From assembly GCA_900465685.1 (NCBI GenBank), contig UEGR01000013.1:186001-250000 (forward strand): 64,000 bases of DNA, read 5' to 3'. The position numbers and the translations under genes were made by a program. The stretch is from Hyphomicrobiales bacterium. GTDB lineage: Bacteria > Pseudomonadota > Alphaproteobacteria > Rhizobiales > Rhizobiaceae. The notes beneath the pieces are model-generated. The model saw only the letters and a list, made by a program, of their open reading frames with translations. It did not search any database and had not been told where the DNA came from. Every line of letters begins with the position of its first letter. The stretch's first letter is position 1. This document shows, in pieces, positions 47,552 through 55,992 of the stretch.

Positions 47552-48220
47552 TCACTTCGTCGGGTAGGAAAAGTAAGTTCTGCCAATGAGTTGGAGAACA
47601 ATGGAAAAGAACTGCGAAAGCGCGAGATAGATAACGCCGAGTGCGAAATAGACTTCGAAGCTGCGGAATGTCTCGGAATCGATCATTTGACCGACATAGG
47701 TGAGTTCTTCCGCGGAAACTGAAGCCACCAGGCTGGAATTGAGCATCATCAAAATGAACTGGCTGCAAAGCGCTGGGTAAACCGCGCGAATGGCCGGTCG
47801 GAAGATGATGAAGCGATAGACGTCGATTGTGTGAAGACCAAGCGCCCGTCCTGCTTCCACCTGCCCCTTCTTGATGGACTCCACCCCGCCGCGCACGATT
47901 TCGGCAGCATAAGCCGCGCAATTGAGCGTCATGGCGAGAATTGCCGCCTGTGTAGCTGTCAAGGTGACGCCAAGAGATGGCATTCCGAAGAAGATGAAAA
48001 ATACCTGCACCAGAAACGGCGTGTTGCGGATCAATTCGATATAGGCAAATGCCACCCGGGATACGGTTCGTATTGAGCTCATGCGCATCAACATGAAGAC
48101 AATGCCGAGCATCAGCCCAAGCGCCATCGAGATGGATGATATCTTTAGGGTTTGTAATGCGCCGCTGAGCAGCAGCGGCCAGGCCGCCAGAACCGGCCCC
48201 ATGTCGAAACTATATTGCAT
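47552..48220 (-). CDS. Amino-acid ABC transporter permease
   Basis: A 222-residue HisM/GlnP-type permease. The conserved loop is NCAAYAAEIVRGGVESIKKGQVEAGRALG. ATG 48220 is used (GGGAGC upstream) rather than a TTG two codons earlier. It lies 9 bp before the second permease. Confidence 0.9.
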   Translation of the reverse strand: MQYSFDMGPVLAAWPLLLSGALQTLKISSISMALGLMLGIVFMLMRMSSIRTVSRVAFAYIELIRNTPFLVQVFFIFFGMPSLGVTLTATQAAILAMTLNCAAYAAEIVRGGVESIKKGQVEAGRALGLHTIDVYRFIIFRPAIRAVYPALCSQFILMMLNSSLVASVSAEELTYVGQMIDSETFRSFEVYFALGVIYLALSQFFSIVLQLIGRTYFSYPTK

Positions 48221-48259
48221 TGGCAAGCTCCCGTTATTTCGTCTGGTTCCCCTTTGTGG

Positions 48260-49000
48260 TTAGTGATTGAGGATCTGGCCCAGAAATGCCTTGGCGCGTT
48301 CGTGCTTGGGATTGCCGAAAAACTCTGTGGGAGGGGCGCTTTCGATAATCTCGCCGCGATCCATGAAGATGACACGGTGCGCAACGGCGCGCGCAAAACC
48401 CATTTCATGTGTTACGCAGATCATCGTGATTCCGTCGTCCGCAAGCGAGATCATGGTATCGAGAACTTCTTTCACCATTTCAGGATCAAGCGCCGATGTG
48501 GGTTCATCAAACAACATGATCTTTGGCCCCATGCAAAGCGCGCGAGCAATGGCCACACGTTGCTGCTGTCCTCCGGAAAGCTGGGCTGGATATTTGTTGG
48601 CCTGTTCCGCGATATGCACCCGCTTGAGGAAATGCATGGCTTTTTCTTTGGCCTCGGCTGTTGAAGCCTTATGCACGCGGCGCGGCGCCAGCATACAGTT
48701 TTCGAGTACGGTCATATGGGGGAAAAGGTTGAACTGTTGAAACACCATGCCGACGTCGCGCCGGATATGATCGACATTGGCCCCTTTGTTGCCTAGTCGT
48801 GTTCCATTCACATCGATGGTGCCGTCCTGAATCTCTTCAAGATGATTGATACAGCGAATAAGCGTTGATTTACCCGAACCGGAGGGGCCGCACAGAACGA
48901 TATGTTCGCCCCGCTTCACGTGTAGGTCCACATTCTTGAGTACGTGAAGCTGGCCATACCATTTATTGACCGCGCTCATCGTGATGGCTTGTTCAGACAT
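48260..49000 (-). CDS. Amino-acid ABC transporter ATP-binding protein (GlnQ type)
   Basis: A 246-residue ATPase. Walker [11 protein letters not shown]-loop [13 protein letters not shown], signature [17 protein letters not shown], Walker [16 protein letters not shown] and [12 protein letters not shown] are complete. It has the short length of polar amino-acid importers without a TOBE domain. Confidence 0.93.
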   Translation of the reverse strand: MSEQAITMSAVNKWYGQLHVLKNVDLHVKRGEHIVLCGPSGSGKSTLIRCINHLEEIQDGTIDVNGTRLGNKGANVDHIRRDVGMVFQQFNLFPHMTVLENCMLAPRRVHKASTAEAKEKAMHFLKRVHIAEQANKYPAQLSGGQQQRVAIARALCMGPKIMLFDEPTSALDPEMVKEVLDTMISLADDGITMICVTHEMGFARAVAHRVIFMDRGEIIESAPPTEFFGNPKHERAKAFLGQILNH

Positions 49001-49044
49001 CTATCTCTCGCTTCATATGTGTAGGCAGAACGGAAATCGCCCGC

Positions 49045-49512
49045 TCAGGGCTGAACTTCAAAAATGGCGTCGACTTCGACAGCAAATCCGCGCGGCAGAG
49101 AGCCTGCTCCCAATGCCGTGCGGGCATGTCGGCCTTTTTCGCCGAGAACTTCGACCAGAAGATCGGAGGCGCCATCGATAACGGCGGGATGGTCTTTGAA
49201 GCTGGGCACAGCATTTACAAAGCCGCGCACCTGCAAACAGGCTGAAATGCGGTCGAGATTGCCATCAACGGCCATTGAAGCGCGTGCCAGAAGATTGAGC
49301 GCGCAGACGCGCGCTGCCTGATAGGCTTCCGCTATATCCATAGTGTCGCCGACGAGGCCAAGATAACGGTCAACACCGTCGACACGCGGCACCTGTCCGG
49401 AAATGTAGAGTGTGCTTCCACTCAACCGAAACGGAACATAGGTTCCGCTCGGGGCCGTCACACTGGGCAGGGCAAGGCCCAACTCCGCCAGTCTGGAAGA
49501 AACGATTCCCAT
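49045..49512 (-). CDS. RidA/YjgF-family protein
   Basis: A 155-residue Rid protein of the longer YjgF-like subgroup. It contains LYISGQVPRVDG, AYQAARVCALNLLARA and the C-terminal ARTALGAGSLPRGFAVEVDAIFE, with an Arg at the site used by active imine deaminases. It may hydrolyse an enamine/imine or a carbamoyl intermediate of the pathway. ATG 49512 follows AGGGG. First gene of the leftward operon, under the GTGATAnTATCAC sites. Confidence 0.85.
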   Translation of the reverse strand: MGIVSSRLAELGLALPSVTAPSGTYVPFRLSGSTLYISGQVPRVDGVDRYLGLVGDTMDIAEAYQAARVCALNLLARASMAVDGNLDRISACLQVRGFVNAVPSFKDHPAVIDGASDLLVEVLGEKGRHARTALGAGSLPRGFAVEVDAIFEVQP

Positions 49513-49581
49513 CTCGAATTCCCCTGTTTTTGTTCGCCTGTTCTGCAATTGCTGTAGCATGGAACCACCTGCAACCGCATA

Positions 49582-49594
49582 GTGATATTATCAC
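49582..49594. promoter_or_regulatory. Operator copy 1, GTGATATTATCAC
   Basis: A perfect 13-bp palindrome (GTGATA-T-TATCAC), 69 bp before the ridA start. It is the reference copy of four related sites in the 443-bp ridA/GntR divergent region, which holds no other gene. Confidence 0.75.
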
Positions 49595-49624
49595 TCGGCG
49601 TCTTGTTGTGATGTTAGGTTTGCT

Positions 49625-49637
49625 GAAATAATATCAC
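49625..49637. promoter_or_regulatory. Operator copy 2
   Basis: GAAATA-A-TATCAC: right half perfect, left half 4 of 6 to the consensus GTGATA. Its centre is 43 bp from copy 1, close to four helical turns. Confidence 0.55.
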
Positions 49638-49857
49638 TTGTCAAGAATGAATCTCAGGCCTCTATTTTGATGAGAAAGCGATTGAGATTAGATGTTATGT
49701 TATAGAAAACAGCATGTTGACCAATCTTTGAGCGAATTCAGAGGATTGCGTCGCCTAAACCGAATATCTACTTTTGTCGGCGTATTTTGTTCCGATAGTA
49801 CCTGTTTGGCGCTCTGCGGGGTGTCAAATTGGTTGGTAAAGCGATGCGTGATTGTGA

Positions 49858-49870
49858 GAGATAATATCAC
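49858..49870. promoter_or_regulatory. Operator copy 3
   Basis: GAGATA-A-TATCAC: 11 of 12 arm positions match the consensus. It lies near the regulator promoter, pointing to autoregulation. Confidence 0.65.
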
Positions 49871-49877
49871 ATATATG

Positions 49878-49890
49878 ATGATAGTATCTT
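49878..49890. promoter_or_regulatory. Operator copy 4
   Basis: ATGATA-G-TATCTT: a weaker copy exactly 20 bp (about two turns) after copy 3. Its presence argues that the regulator is translated from further downstream than the longest open frame suggests. Confidence 0.5.
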
Positions 49891-49955
49891 GTCTTGGGCG
49901 TGCTAACCGCGTATCACCATGGAAAGACAATATTTTCCACCGGGATAGGCTCATA

Positions 49956-50693
49956 TTGAAAACACTGACTGCGCGAACGATTGAGAGCCTCAAGACACTG
50001 ATCGGCGACGGCACGCTTCAGGTCGGCGACAAGTTGCCGACCCTTGCCGAGCTTGGGGACAAGCTTGGTGTCAGCCGCACGGTTATCCGGGAAGCTGTGG
50101 CGGCTCTGCGCTCAGACGGATTGTTGGAAGCAAAGCATGGGGTCGGAATATTCATTCGCGATCCCGGAAAGGCAGCGCCTCCCGTCTCAGACGATTCCAT
50201 GCTGGAGCCGTTGGCGCGGCTTTCGCTTCCATTCATGGATTTGCTTGAGTTGCGTATGGCTTTTGAAGTCCATGCCGCCGGATTGGCCGCGCAGCGCCGG
50301 TCATGGGCGCAGGAAGCAAACATGTGGGATGCGCTGAAGCAGTTCGAGGCTTCTATTGAAAATGAAGAAGCGCTGGATGAACTGGACTTTATTTTCCACC
50401 GGTCCATATCGGAGGCAACCAATAATCTGGCGTTTATCGAGTTTTTCAGCGTCATGAGCCTGAAAATACTGCCACAGCCAGCATTTTCACGGGATCTGAA
50501 CCCCTCGCTTATCACGCCCGATTATATACAGAACACGGTCATCGAGCATCGCGCCATTTGTGAAGCGATCAGCGCCGGAAATGCCGAGCAGGCACGTGAA
50601 GCGATGCAAGCGCACCTCAATCGCAGCCATCAGCGCTATCGCGGGTTCAACGGCGCTTTCGGATCGCCGTTGAGTAATATTGTGGATAGCTGA
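49956..50693 (+). CDS. GntR-family regulator, FadR/FCD subfamily
   Basis: A 245-residue protein from TTG 49956, beginning KTLTARTIESL just before the HTH (KLPTLAELGDKLGVSRTVIREAVAALRSDGLLE). The FCD domain carries ELDFIFHRSISEATNNLAFIEF. The frame is open from 49692, and ATG 49875 is possible, but that region contains two operator copies and no ribosome site, and the extra residues are not family-like. It is divergent from the ridA-ABC-hyuAB operon and probably represses both directions. Confidence 0.85.
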   Translation: MKTLTARTIESLKTLIGDGTLQVGDKLPTLAELGDKLGVSRTVIREAVAALRSDGLLEAKHGVGIFIRDPGKAAPPVSDDSMLEPLARLSLPFMDLLELRMAFEVHAAGLAAQRRSWAQEANMWDALKQFEASIENEEALDELDFIFHRSISEATNNLAFIEFFSVMSLKILPQPAFSRDLNPSLITPDYIQNTVIEHRAICEAISAGNAEQAREAMQAHLNRSHQRYRGFNGAFGSPLSNIVDS

Positions 50694-50740
50694 AACCTAT
50701 TCAGTAAGCGCTATCGACTGACGGATTATGGCCGCTACCT

Positions 50741-52216
50741 TCAACATTCGGGCGGTGAGGGCGGTACGACTGGCTGTACGAACGTGCGCTGCAACTGACC
50801 CCAGCCAGGATCGTGCATGTGGGCGTCCAGTCCGGCTCTTGCGACCAGCGCACGCGCCTCTGCTTCACCGAAGGCAAGCGCCTCGTGCATATCGGCAGTT
50901 AGGACCACGCCGTCCTGCATGATAATCTTGCCGTCGACGATGACGGTATCAACATCGCTGCCAAGAACCTGATGAACCAGCCGATGGACCGGCATCCAGT
51001 TAGGTGTCAGATGCGGTTTGCGCATATCGATGATCGCGATATCCGCTTTCTTGCCAGTTTCAAGAGAACCGATCTCATGATCCATACCAATGGCACGCGC
51101 CGCGTCGATGGTTATCATCTCGAACACCTTGCCGGGCGGCAGAAGGTATCGGTCGTGATTGTGCAATATATGCTGGGTTGATTGCGCGATCCGCGCGACT
51201 TGCAGCATATCGAAATGGCGGCTCGGCGCTGCGCCATCGGATGTAATAGCGACAGGCACGCCCCGCGCAAGCATTTGCATAACCGGCGTGGAACGTCCGG
51301 GTGGCGCATGGGTGACGTGGGTGCCGGTTTCGGCGAGGATATCTATTTCCTCATGAGAGATGCCCCAGCAATGCTGCAAATGCACATCAGGACCCAGCAG
51401 TGCATGTTCCTTGTCTTGATACGCCATCCGAATTTGTCCGGCAAAGGCATCAGAATGGATGCGCACGCCCCATTTGCGCGCCGTTTCGCGAATGCGACGC
51501 GCCTGCATCCGGTCGTTCTCCGTCAGATTGACCGCGAAATCCGGTGTGGAAGCGTTTGACGGCTCGACCGAAGGGACGATTGTGAAAGGCGTCAGAAAAA
51601 CCTTGATGCGGCCGTCGGCTGTTCCGTTAAGGCTTTCGATGGTGGCTTCAGCGCCCTCAATCATTTCTTCGAATGAAACAGCATGACGCACAGGCTTGCC
51701 GCTTTCCCATCGCGTTACCGATTGCGGCCAGGGCAGTCCAGCTGGGCCGACACAGATGATCTCGCGCAGACCGAGTTCCGCATAGGCGCGCGCGTGATTG
51801 GCTGCAAAGACCGGATCGTCGCTGCGCGGCATGGAGGTGATGATGCTGGCCGAGGTTGTCACACCAGCGCATAGCCGCTCCAGGCCGGAAACGAGGCCAT
51901 CGGCGTACCAGTAGTCGCGGGTTACATAATGATAATAGGTTGGCGTGACGATCCGCATCCAGAGTGAATTGGTGTCGGCGGCAATGCTGCGGATCAGCGC
52001 GTGACCAGCGTGGCCGTGCGCGTCGATGAGGCCCGGAATGAGCATCTTGCCACGACAGTCGATTGTCTTCTTGTCGACATGGCGGGGAGCGAGGTCCTGC
52101 GATGCGCCAATATCGACAATTCTGTCGTTCTCGATTGCCACAGCTCCATCTTCGATGATCCGCCGTGTTTTATCGACTGTCACGACAGTCCCGTGAAGCA
52201 GCAGCAATCCAGTCAT
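50741..52216 (-). CDS. Amidohydrolase, TRZ/ATZ-type deaminase family
   Basis: A 491-residue metal-dependent hydrolase. Metal motifs: HGHAGH after PGLID, His in IHSDAFAG, His in LQHCWGISHEE, Asp in AITSDGAAPSR. The N- and C-terminal beta-sandwich ends (LLLHGTVVTV; VIVDGKIIMQDG) fit S-adenosylhomocysteine/8-oxoguanine/chlorohydrolase-type enzymes. It probably removes an amino or similar group from a nitrogen heterocycle. ATG 52216 has AAGGGGAAG upstream. It is divergent from a binding protein and shares its control region. Confidence 0.85.
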   Translation of the reverse strand: MTGLLLLHGTVVTVDKTRRIIEDGAVAIENDRIVDIGASQDLAPRHVDKKTIDCRGKMLIPGLIDAHGHAGHALIRSIAADTNSLWMRIVTPTYYHYVTRDYWYADGLVSGLERLCAGVTTSASIITSMPRSDDPVFAANHARAYAELGLREIICVGPAGLPWPQSVTRWESGKPVRHAVSFEEMIEGAEATIESLNGTADGRIKVFLTPFTIVPSVEPSNASTPDFAVNLTENDRMQARRIRETARKWGVRIHSDAFAGQIRMAYQDKEHALLGPDVHLQHCWGISHEEIDILAETGTHVTHAPPGRSTPVMQMLARGVPVAITSDGAAPSRHFDMLQVARIAQSTQHILHNHDRYLLPPGKVFEMITIDAARAIGMDHEIGSLETGKKADIAIIDMRKPHLTPNWMPVHRLVHQVLGSDVDTVIVDGKIIMQDGVVLTADMHEALAFGEAEARALVARAGLDAHMHDPGWGQLQRTFVQPVVPPSPPEC

Positions 52217-52298
52217 ATCTTCCCCTTTTTTATGTCCATGACGACAGCGTTTGACACTGTATGGTCTCATATCGATGTGTCGATGTTTTTGAACTTAA

Positions 52299-52342
52299 TT
52301 GGCGACAATATCGTTGACAATAAAAGAATGGATTAAGATACT
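52299..52342 (+). promoter_or_regulatory. Promoter and operator of the first family-5 binding-protein gene
   Basis: TTGGCGACAA (52299-52308) matches TTGTCGACAA at 9 of 10 bases. A -35 TTGACA (52314-52319) and a -10 GATACT (52337-52342) are 17 bp apart. The ribosome site GAGGGG is at 52381-52386. The promoter layout is almost identical to that at 54175. Confidence 0.65.
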
Positions 52343-52392
52343 GCAACGAAATTCAGTCCAACAATCTTATCGTTATGGATGAGGGGAAAAGC

Positions 52393-53973
52393 ATGTCGCG
52401 TTTAAATAGGTTTTTTATATCGGCCCTGACGGCAGCTGCCATTGCGGCGCCGGCGCTGGCCAGTTCTGCCGACGCGGCTACGTTACGTTGGGGCAGTCGT
52501 GCGGATATCTACTCGCTCGATCCTGATTCTGTTCCATCCACATCCAATCTGGCTTTCCTGAACCACATTTACGAAGGTCTGATCCGTTACGGCCCGAACT
52601 TCGAGATCGAGCCTGCGCTGGCTACCGAATGGAAGCTGGTCGATAACAAGTTCTGGCGTTTTACCCTTCGCAAGGGCGTGAAGTTCCACAATGGTGCAGA
52701 TTTTACGGCTGATGACGTTGTGGCCTCGATGAATCGTGTTTCCGACCCGACATCACCTCTGCGCGGCAATATTCCGCTCTATGTCGGCGTCAAGAAAGTG
52801 GACGATTCCACGGTCGATATCGAGGTTTCGGCACCATCGGCGTTGTTCCTCAACGACATGACCAATATTTTCATGTTCAACGCGAAGTGGCTGAAGGACA
52901 ATAACGCCGAAAAGCCGACCGATATCGCGTCCAAGACCGAGAATTATGCAACGCATAACACCAATGGCACGGGCCCGTTCAAGCTCGACAGCCGCGTTCC
53001 CGATTCAAAGACGGTTCTGATCGTCAACGATCAATGGTGGGACCAGAAAAAGCACAATCTGGATCGCATCGAATACATTCCAATTTCTTCGGCTGCGACG
53101 CGCGTTGCGGCGCTTCTTTCCAATGAAATCGATCTGGTCGATTCAGCACCCATTCAGGATATTCCTCGTCTGGAATCGACGCCGGGCATCAAGGTCGACA
53201 AACGCACCGAATTGCGCACGGTATTCATCGGCTTTAACGGCAAGGAAAAGCTTGAGGATGGGCGTCCGAACCCGTTCCTGGATGTCCGTGTGCGTCAGGC
53301 CGTCGAGGCGAGTATCGATCGTGATCTCATCAACAAGAAGATCATGCGCGGTCTGGCGCGGCCTTCCGGTTCGCTGATTGCGCCGGAAATCGCAGGCTAT
53401 TCGAAAGCGCTCGACACTTATCAGCCAGCCGATCCCAAGCTTGCCCAAAAGCTGCTTGAAGAAGCTGGCCAGAAGGGCCTGACTTTCAACTATCTTTGCA
53501 TGAATGATGAGAGCATCAACGAGGAAGATATCTGTTCGGGTATCGCCAATATGATGAAGCGCGGCGGTTTTGAACCGAGCATCGATATGGGGCCGCGTGC
53601 CGTTCAGCAGCCTAAGCGCACCAATGGCAAGGCTGATATGTTCAATCTGAGCTGGGCCAATGAGCCGACGCTCGATGCCTATTCGTTGCTTTCGCAGGTG
53701 CTTTCTACGCGCAGTGGTTCCACCGGCGTATCCAACTATGGTGGCTGGTCTTATCCTGAACTCGACGAACTGATGAAAAAGGCGGCACAGGAACCTGATA
53801 CGGCGAAGCGTTTGGCGCTGGAAGAACAGGCGCTGAAAGTTGCCAAGGACAAGGCAATTCTGATCCCGATTCATCAGCAGCCCATCGCTTGGGGCATGCT
53901 GGACAAGGTCAAGAGCGTGGATTTCCGGGCCGATAACAAGCCGCGTCATTGGCATACGCAAATGGCCGAGTAA
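52393..53973 (+). CDS. Peptide/nickel-type ABC binding protein (family 5), orphan copy
   Basis: A 526-residue periplasmic protein with a Sec signal (RFFISALTAAAIAAPALASSADA). It has TLRWGSRADIYSLDPD, LNHIYEGLIRYGP, WRFTLRKGVKFHNGADFTADDV and NTNGTGPFKLDSRVPDSKT. ATG 52393 has GAGGGG upstream. It is closely paralogous to the next binding protein but is followed by a terminator and has no permeases of its own. It probably shares the downstream transporter with a different ligand range. Confidence 0.9.
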   Translation: MSRLNRFFISALTAAAIAAPALASSADAATLRWGSRADIYSLDPDSVPSTSNLAFLNHIYEGLIRYGPNFEIEPALATEWKLVDNKFWRFTLRKGVKFHNGADFTADDVVASMNRVSDPTSPLRGNIPLYVGVKKVDDSTVDIEVSAPSALFLNDMTNIFMFNAKWLKDNNAEKPTDIASKTENYATHNTNGTGPFKLDSRVPDSKTVLIVNDQWWDQKKHNLDRIEYIPISSAATRVAALLSNEIDLVDSAPIQDIPRLESTPGIKVDKRTELRTVFIGFNGKEKLEDGRPNPFLDVRVRQAVEASIDRDLINKKIMRGLARPSGSLIAPEIAGYSKALDTYQPADPKLAQKLLEEAGQKGLTFNYLCMNDESINEEDICSGIANMMKRGGFEPSIDMGPRAVQQPKRTNGKADMFNLSWANEPTLDAYSLLSQVLSTRSGSTGVSNYGGWSYPELDELMKKAAQEPDTAKRLALEEQALKVAKDKAILIPIHQQPIAWGMLDKVKSVDFRADNKPRHWHTQMAE

Positions 53974-53993
53974 GGCCAGCAAAGCGAAAACCG

Positions 53994-54027
53994 AAAAGCG
54001 CTTCACCTTGGTGAGGCGCTTTTTTTA
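53994..54027 (+). terminator. Intrinsic terminator of the orphan binding-protein gene
   Basis: AAGCGCTTCACC pairs with GGTGAGGCGCTT (one G-T pair), loop TTG-type, followed by T7. It isolates this gene from the following transporter operon. Confidence 0.9.
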
Positions 54028-54126
54028 TGTGGTGCACAATCTGGAGATGCGACAATGCTCATTCAAAAGCCGCACTTTGATTGTTGCCCAGAAATGTGGC
54101 AGCACCTGACCAATTGTAGAGCATAG

Positions 54127-54136
54127 TTGTCGACAA
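54127..54136. promoter_or_regulatory. Operator TTGTCGACAA
   Basis: A perfect 10-bp palindrome in the 397-bp gap before the second binding protein. It is one of a set of related sites before three transcription units in this region, of the ATTGTnnACAAT type seen for FadR-like GntR regulators. Confidence 0.7.
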
Positions 54137-54157
54137 ATAGGTTATTGAAACTCAAAA

Positions 54158-54203
54158 AATTGTCTACAATTACGTTGACAACTTTATATCGACTGGCAAT
54201 ACT
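54158..54203 (+). promoter_or_regulatory. Operator AATTGTCTACAATT and promoter of the dipeptide-type transporter operon
   Basis: AATTGT-CT-ACAATT (54158-54171) is symmetric and ends three bases before a -35 TTGACA (54175-54180). The -10 AATACT (54198-54203) is 17 bp away. A regulator bound here would block RNA polymerase. The resulting leader is about 160 bases long and contains CCTCC-GAAAAA-GGAGG (54326-54341), a small hairpin that hides a Shine-Dalgarno-like GGAGG not used by any clear gene. Confidence 0.7.
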
Positions 54204-54370
54204 CCCTTTCGTGATCTGGGAGGCAGGTCACCTCAAAAGGGAGAAATCAGTATTACCCGCCTTCATGGCGTGAGCAGACACTGAAACGCAGCACCGAAAC
54301 GGATGCGGCGATGCATGAAAACAGACCTCCGAAAAAGGAGGCGCAAATTTCCAGAAGCGGAGCAAAATCT

Positions 54371-55933
54371 ATGTTAAGAAAACTTGGCCTTGCGGCCACA
54401 ATGCTGGCTGGGCTGACTTTGGCTGGCCACGCCGAAACGCTCAAATGGGGCGCTGCGCGCGATATCTATTCGCTTGATCCCTATTCTTATGGTGACAGCT
54501 ATACACTGTCCTTCCTCAATCACATCTATGAAGGCCTCGTGCGCTACGACGCCGAGCTGAAGATCGAGCCTGCCCTTGCTGAATCCTGGGAAAATGTTTC
54601 CGAGACAGTTTGGCGTTTTCATCTGCGCAAGGGCGTTAAGTTTCATGATGGCGCGGATTTCAATGCAGACGATGTGCTCGCTTCGTTGAAGCGCGTCAGC
54701 GATCCGGTTTCGCCACTGCGTGGTAATTTACCTGCCTACAAGTCCTCCAAGAAAGTGGACGACTACACAATCGATATCGAGTTGAGCGGCCCTTATCCGC
54801 TGCTCCTCAACGACCTCACCAATATTCACATCTTCGATGCTGGTTGGCTGAAAACCAATAATTCGGAAAAGCCCACCGACGTTGGTGCCAAGATTGAAGG
54901 TTATGCAACCTATCACACCAATGGTACGGGTCCGTTCAAGCTGGAAAGCCGCGTACCGGATTCCAAGACCATTCTGGTCAAGAACCCGGACTGGTGGGAC
55001 AAGACGTCGAAATCAAACATTGACCGCATCGAGTTCAATCCGATCACTTCGGCTGCGACACGCGTTGCGGCACTTCTCTCTGGAGAAGTCAATTTTACGG
55101 AAAGTGCTCCATCGCAAGATTTGCCGCGCCTTCAGGCGCAGCCTGACCTGAAGGTCATGGAACGTACCGATTTGCGCACTGTCATGATGGGTTTCAATCG
55201 CAAGCCGAAACTCGAAAACGGATCGGAAAACAAATTCAACGATTTGCGTGTGCGTCAGGCTTTCGCACATTCGCTTGACCGCGACCTGATACAGAAGCGC
55301 ATCATGCGCGGCAAGTCGCGCACGGCAGGTGCTGTGGTTGCGCCGGAAATTCCGGGCTACACGCCGGAACTGGACACCACACTCGCCTTTGATCCGGCCC
55401 TGTCGAAGAAGCTTCTGGCCGAGGCTGGCGCCACGGATTTTCCGTTCACACTGGTCTGCACAACTGATGCCTATGTGAACGAGGAAGAACTGTGCCAGGG
55501 GCTCGTGAATATGCTGAGCCGGGGCGGCTTCAAGCCGCAGCTTGATATTGCACCAACGGCTGCGCAGGCGCCGAAACGCACCGGCGGCAAGGCTGACGTC
55601 TATATCATTGGCTGGGCAACTGAGCCGATGCTCGACAGCTATTCGATCCTGTTACAGATGATTGAAACCAAAACCGATAATGCGGGTGTTTTCAACTGGG
55701 GTGGCTGGAGCTATCCGGAAATCGACAAGCTGGTCATTGAGGCATCCACGGAAATGGATCGCAGCAAACGGCTGGCATTGCAGACAAAGGCTCTGCAAAT
55801 GGTCAAGGACGAGATCGTCATGTTGCCGCTGCATCAACAGCCGATGGCGTGGGTCATGTCGAATAAGATTGATCATATCGTCCAGTTGCCAGACAACAAG
55901 CCGCGTCACTGGCTGACGCATTTTGCCGAATAG
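54371..55933 (+). CDS. Peptide/nickel-type ABC binding protein (family 5)
   Basis: A 520-residue periplasmic protein with the Sec signal KLGLAATMLAGLTLAGHA. It shares long near-identical blocks with the upstream orphan, e.g. LNHIYEGLVRYD, LRKGVKFHDGADFNADDV, NGTGPFKLESRVPDSKT and HQQPMAWVMSNKI. ATG 54371 follows GGAG by 8 bases; an ATG at 54311 has no ribosome site and would disrupt the signal peptide. A strong stem-loop follows, then the permeases. Confidence 0.9.
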   Translation: MLRKLGLAATMLAGLTLAGHAETLKWGAARDIYSLDPYSYGDSYTLSFLNHIYEGLVRYDAELKIEPALAESWENVSETVWRFHLRKGVKFHDGADFNADDVLASLKRVSDPVSPLRGNLPAYKSSKKVDDYTIDIELSGPYPLLLNDLTNIHIFDAGWLKTNNSEKPTDVGAKIEGYATYHTNGTGPFKLESRVPDSKTILVKNPDWWDKTSKSNIDRIEFNPITSAATRVAALLSGEVNFTESAPSQDLPRLQAQPDLKVMERTDLRTVMMGFNRKPKLENGSENKFNDLRVRQAFAHSLDRDLIQKRIMRGKSRTAGAVVAPEIPGYTPELDTTLAFDPALSKKLLAEAGATDFPFTLVCTTDAYVNEEELCQGLVNMLSRGGFKPQLDIAPTAAQAPKRTGGKADVYIIGWATEPMLDSYSILLQMIETKTDNAGVFNWGGWSYPEIDKLVIEASTEMDRSKRLALQTKALQMVKDEIVMLPLHQQPMAWVMSNKIDHIVQLPDNKPRHWLTHFAE

Positions 55934-55942
55934 TCTCATCAA

Positions 55943-55973
55943 GATGCTCCGGGGCACGCCGTTCCGGAGCATC
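55943..55973 (+). terminator. Intercistronic stem-loop after binding-protein gene
   Basis: GATGCTCCGG (55943-55952) and CCGGAGCATC (55964-55973) form a perfect 10-bp stem with an 11-base loop. It lies 9 bp after the stop, with no T-run. Confidence 0.75.
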
Positions 55974-55992
55974 CTGTTCCCAAGGAATTCAC

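Noticed and set aside
49692-49955. N-terminal extension of the FadR-type regulator
   Set aside because: It contains two operator copies and AT-rich promoter-like DNA, has no ribosome site, and the residues are not typical of the family.
54311-54370. Upstream ATG for the second family-5 binding protein
   Set aside because: It would place 20 charged residues before the signal peptide and lacks a ribosome site.
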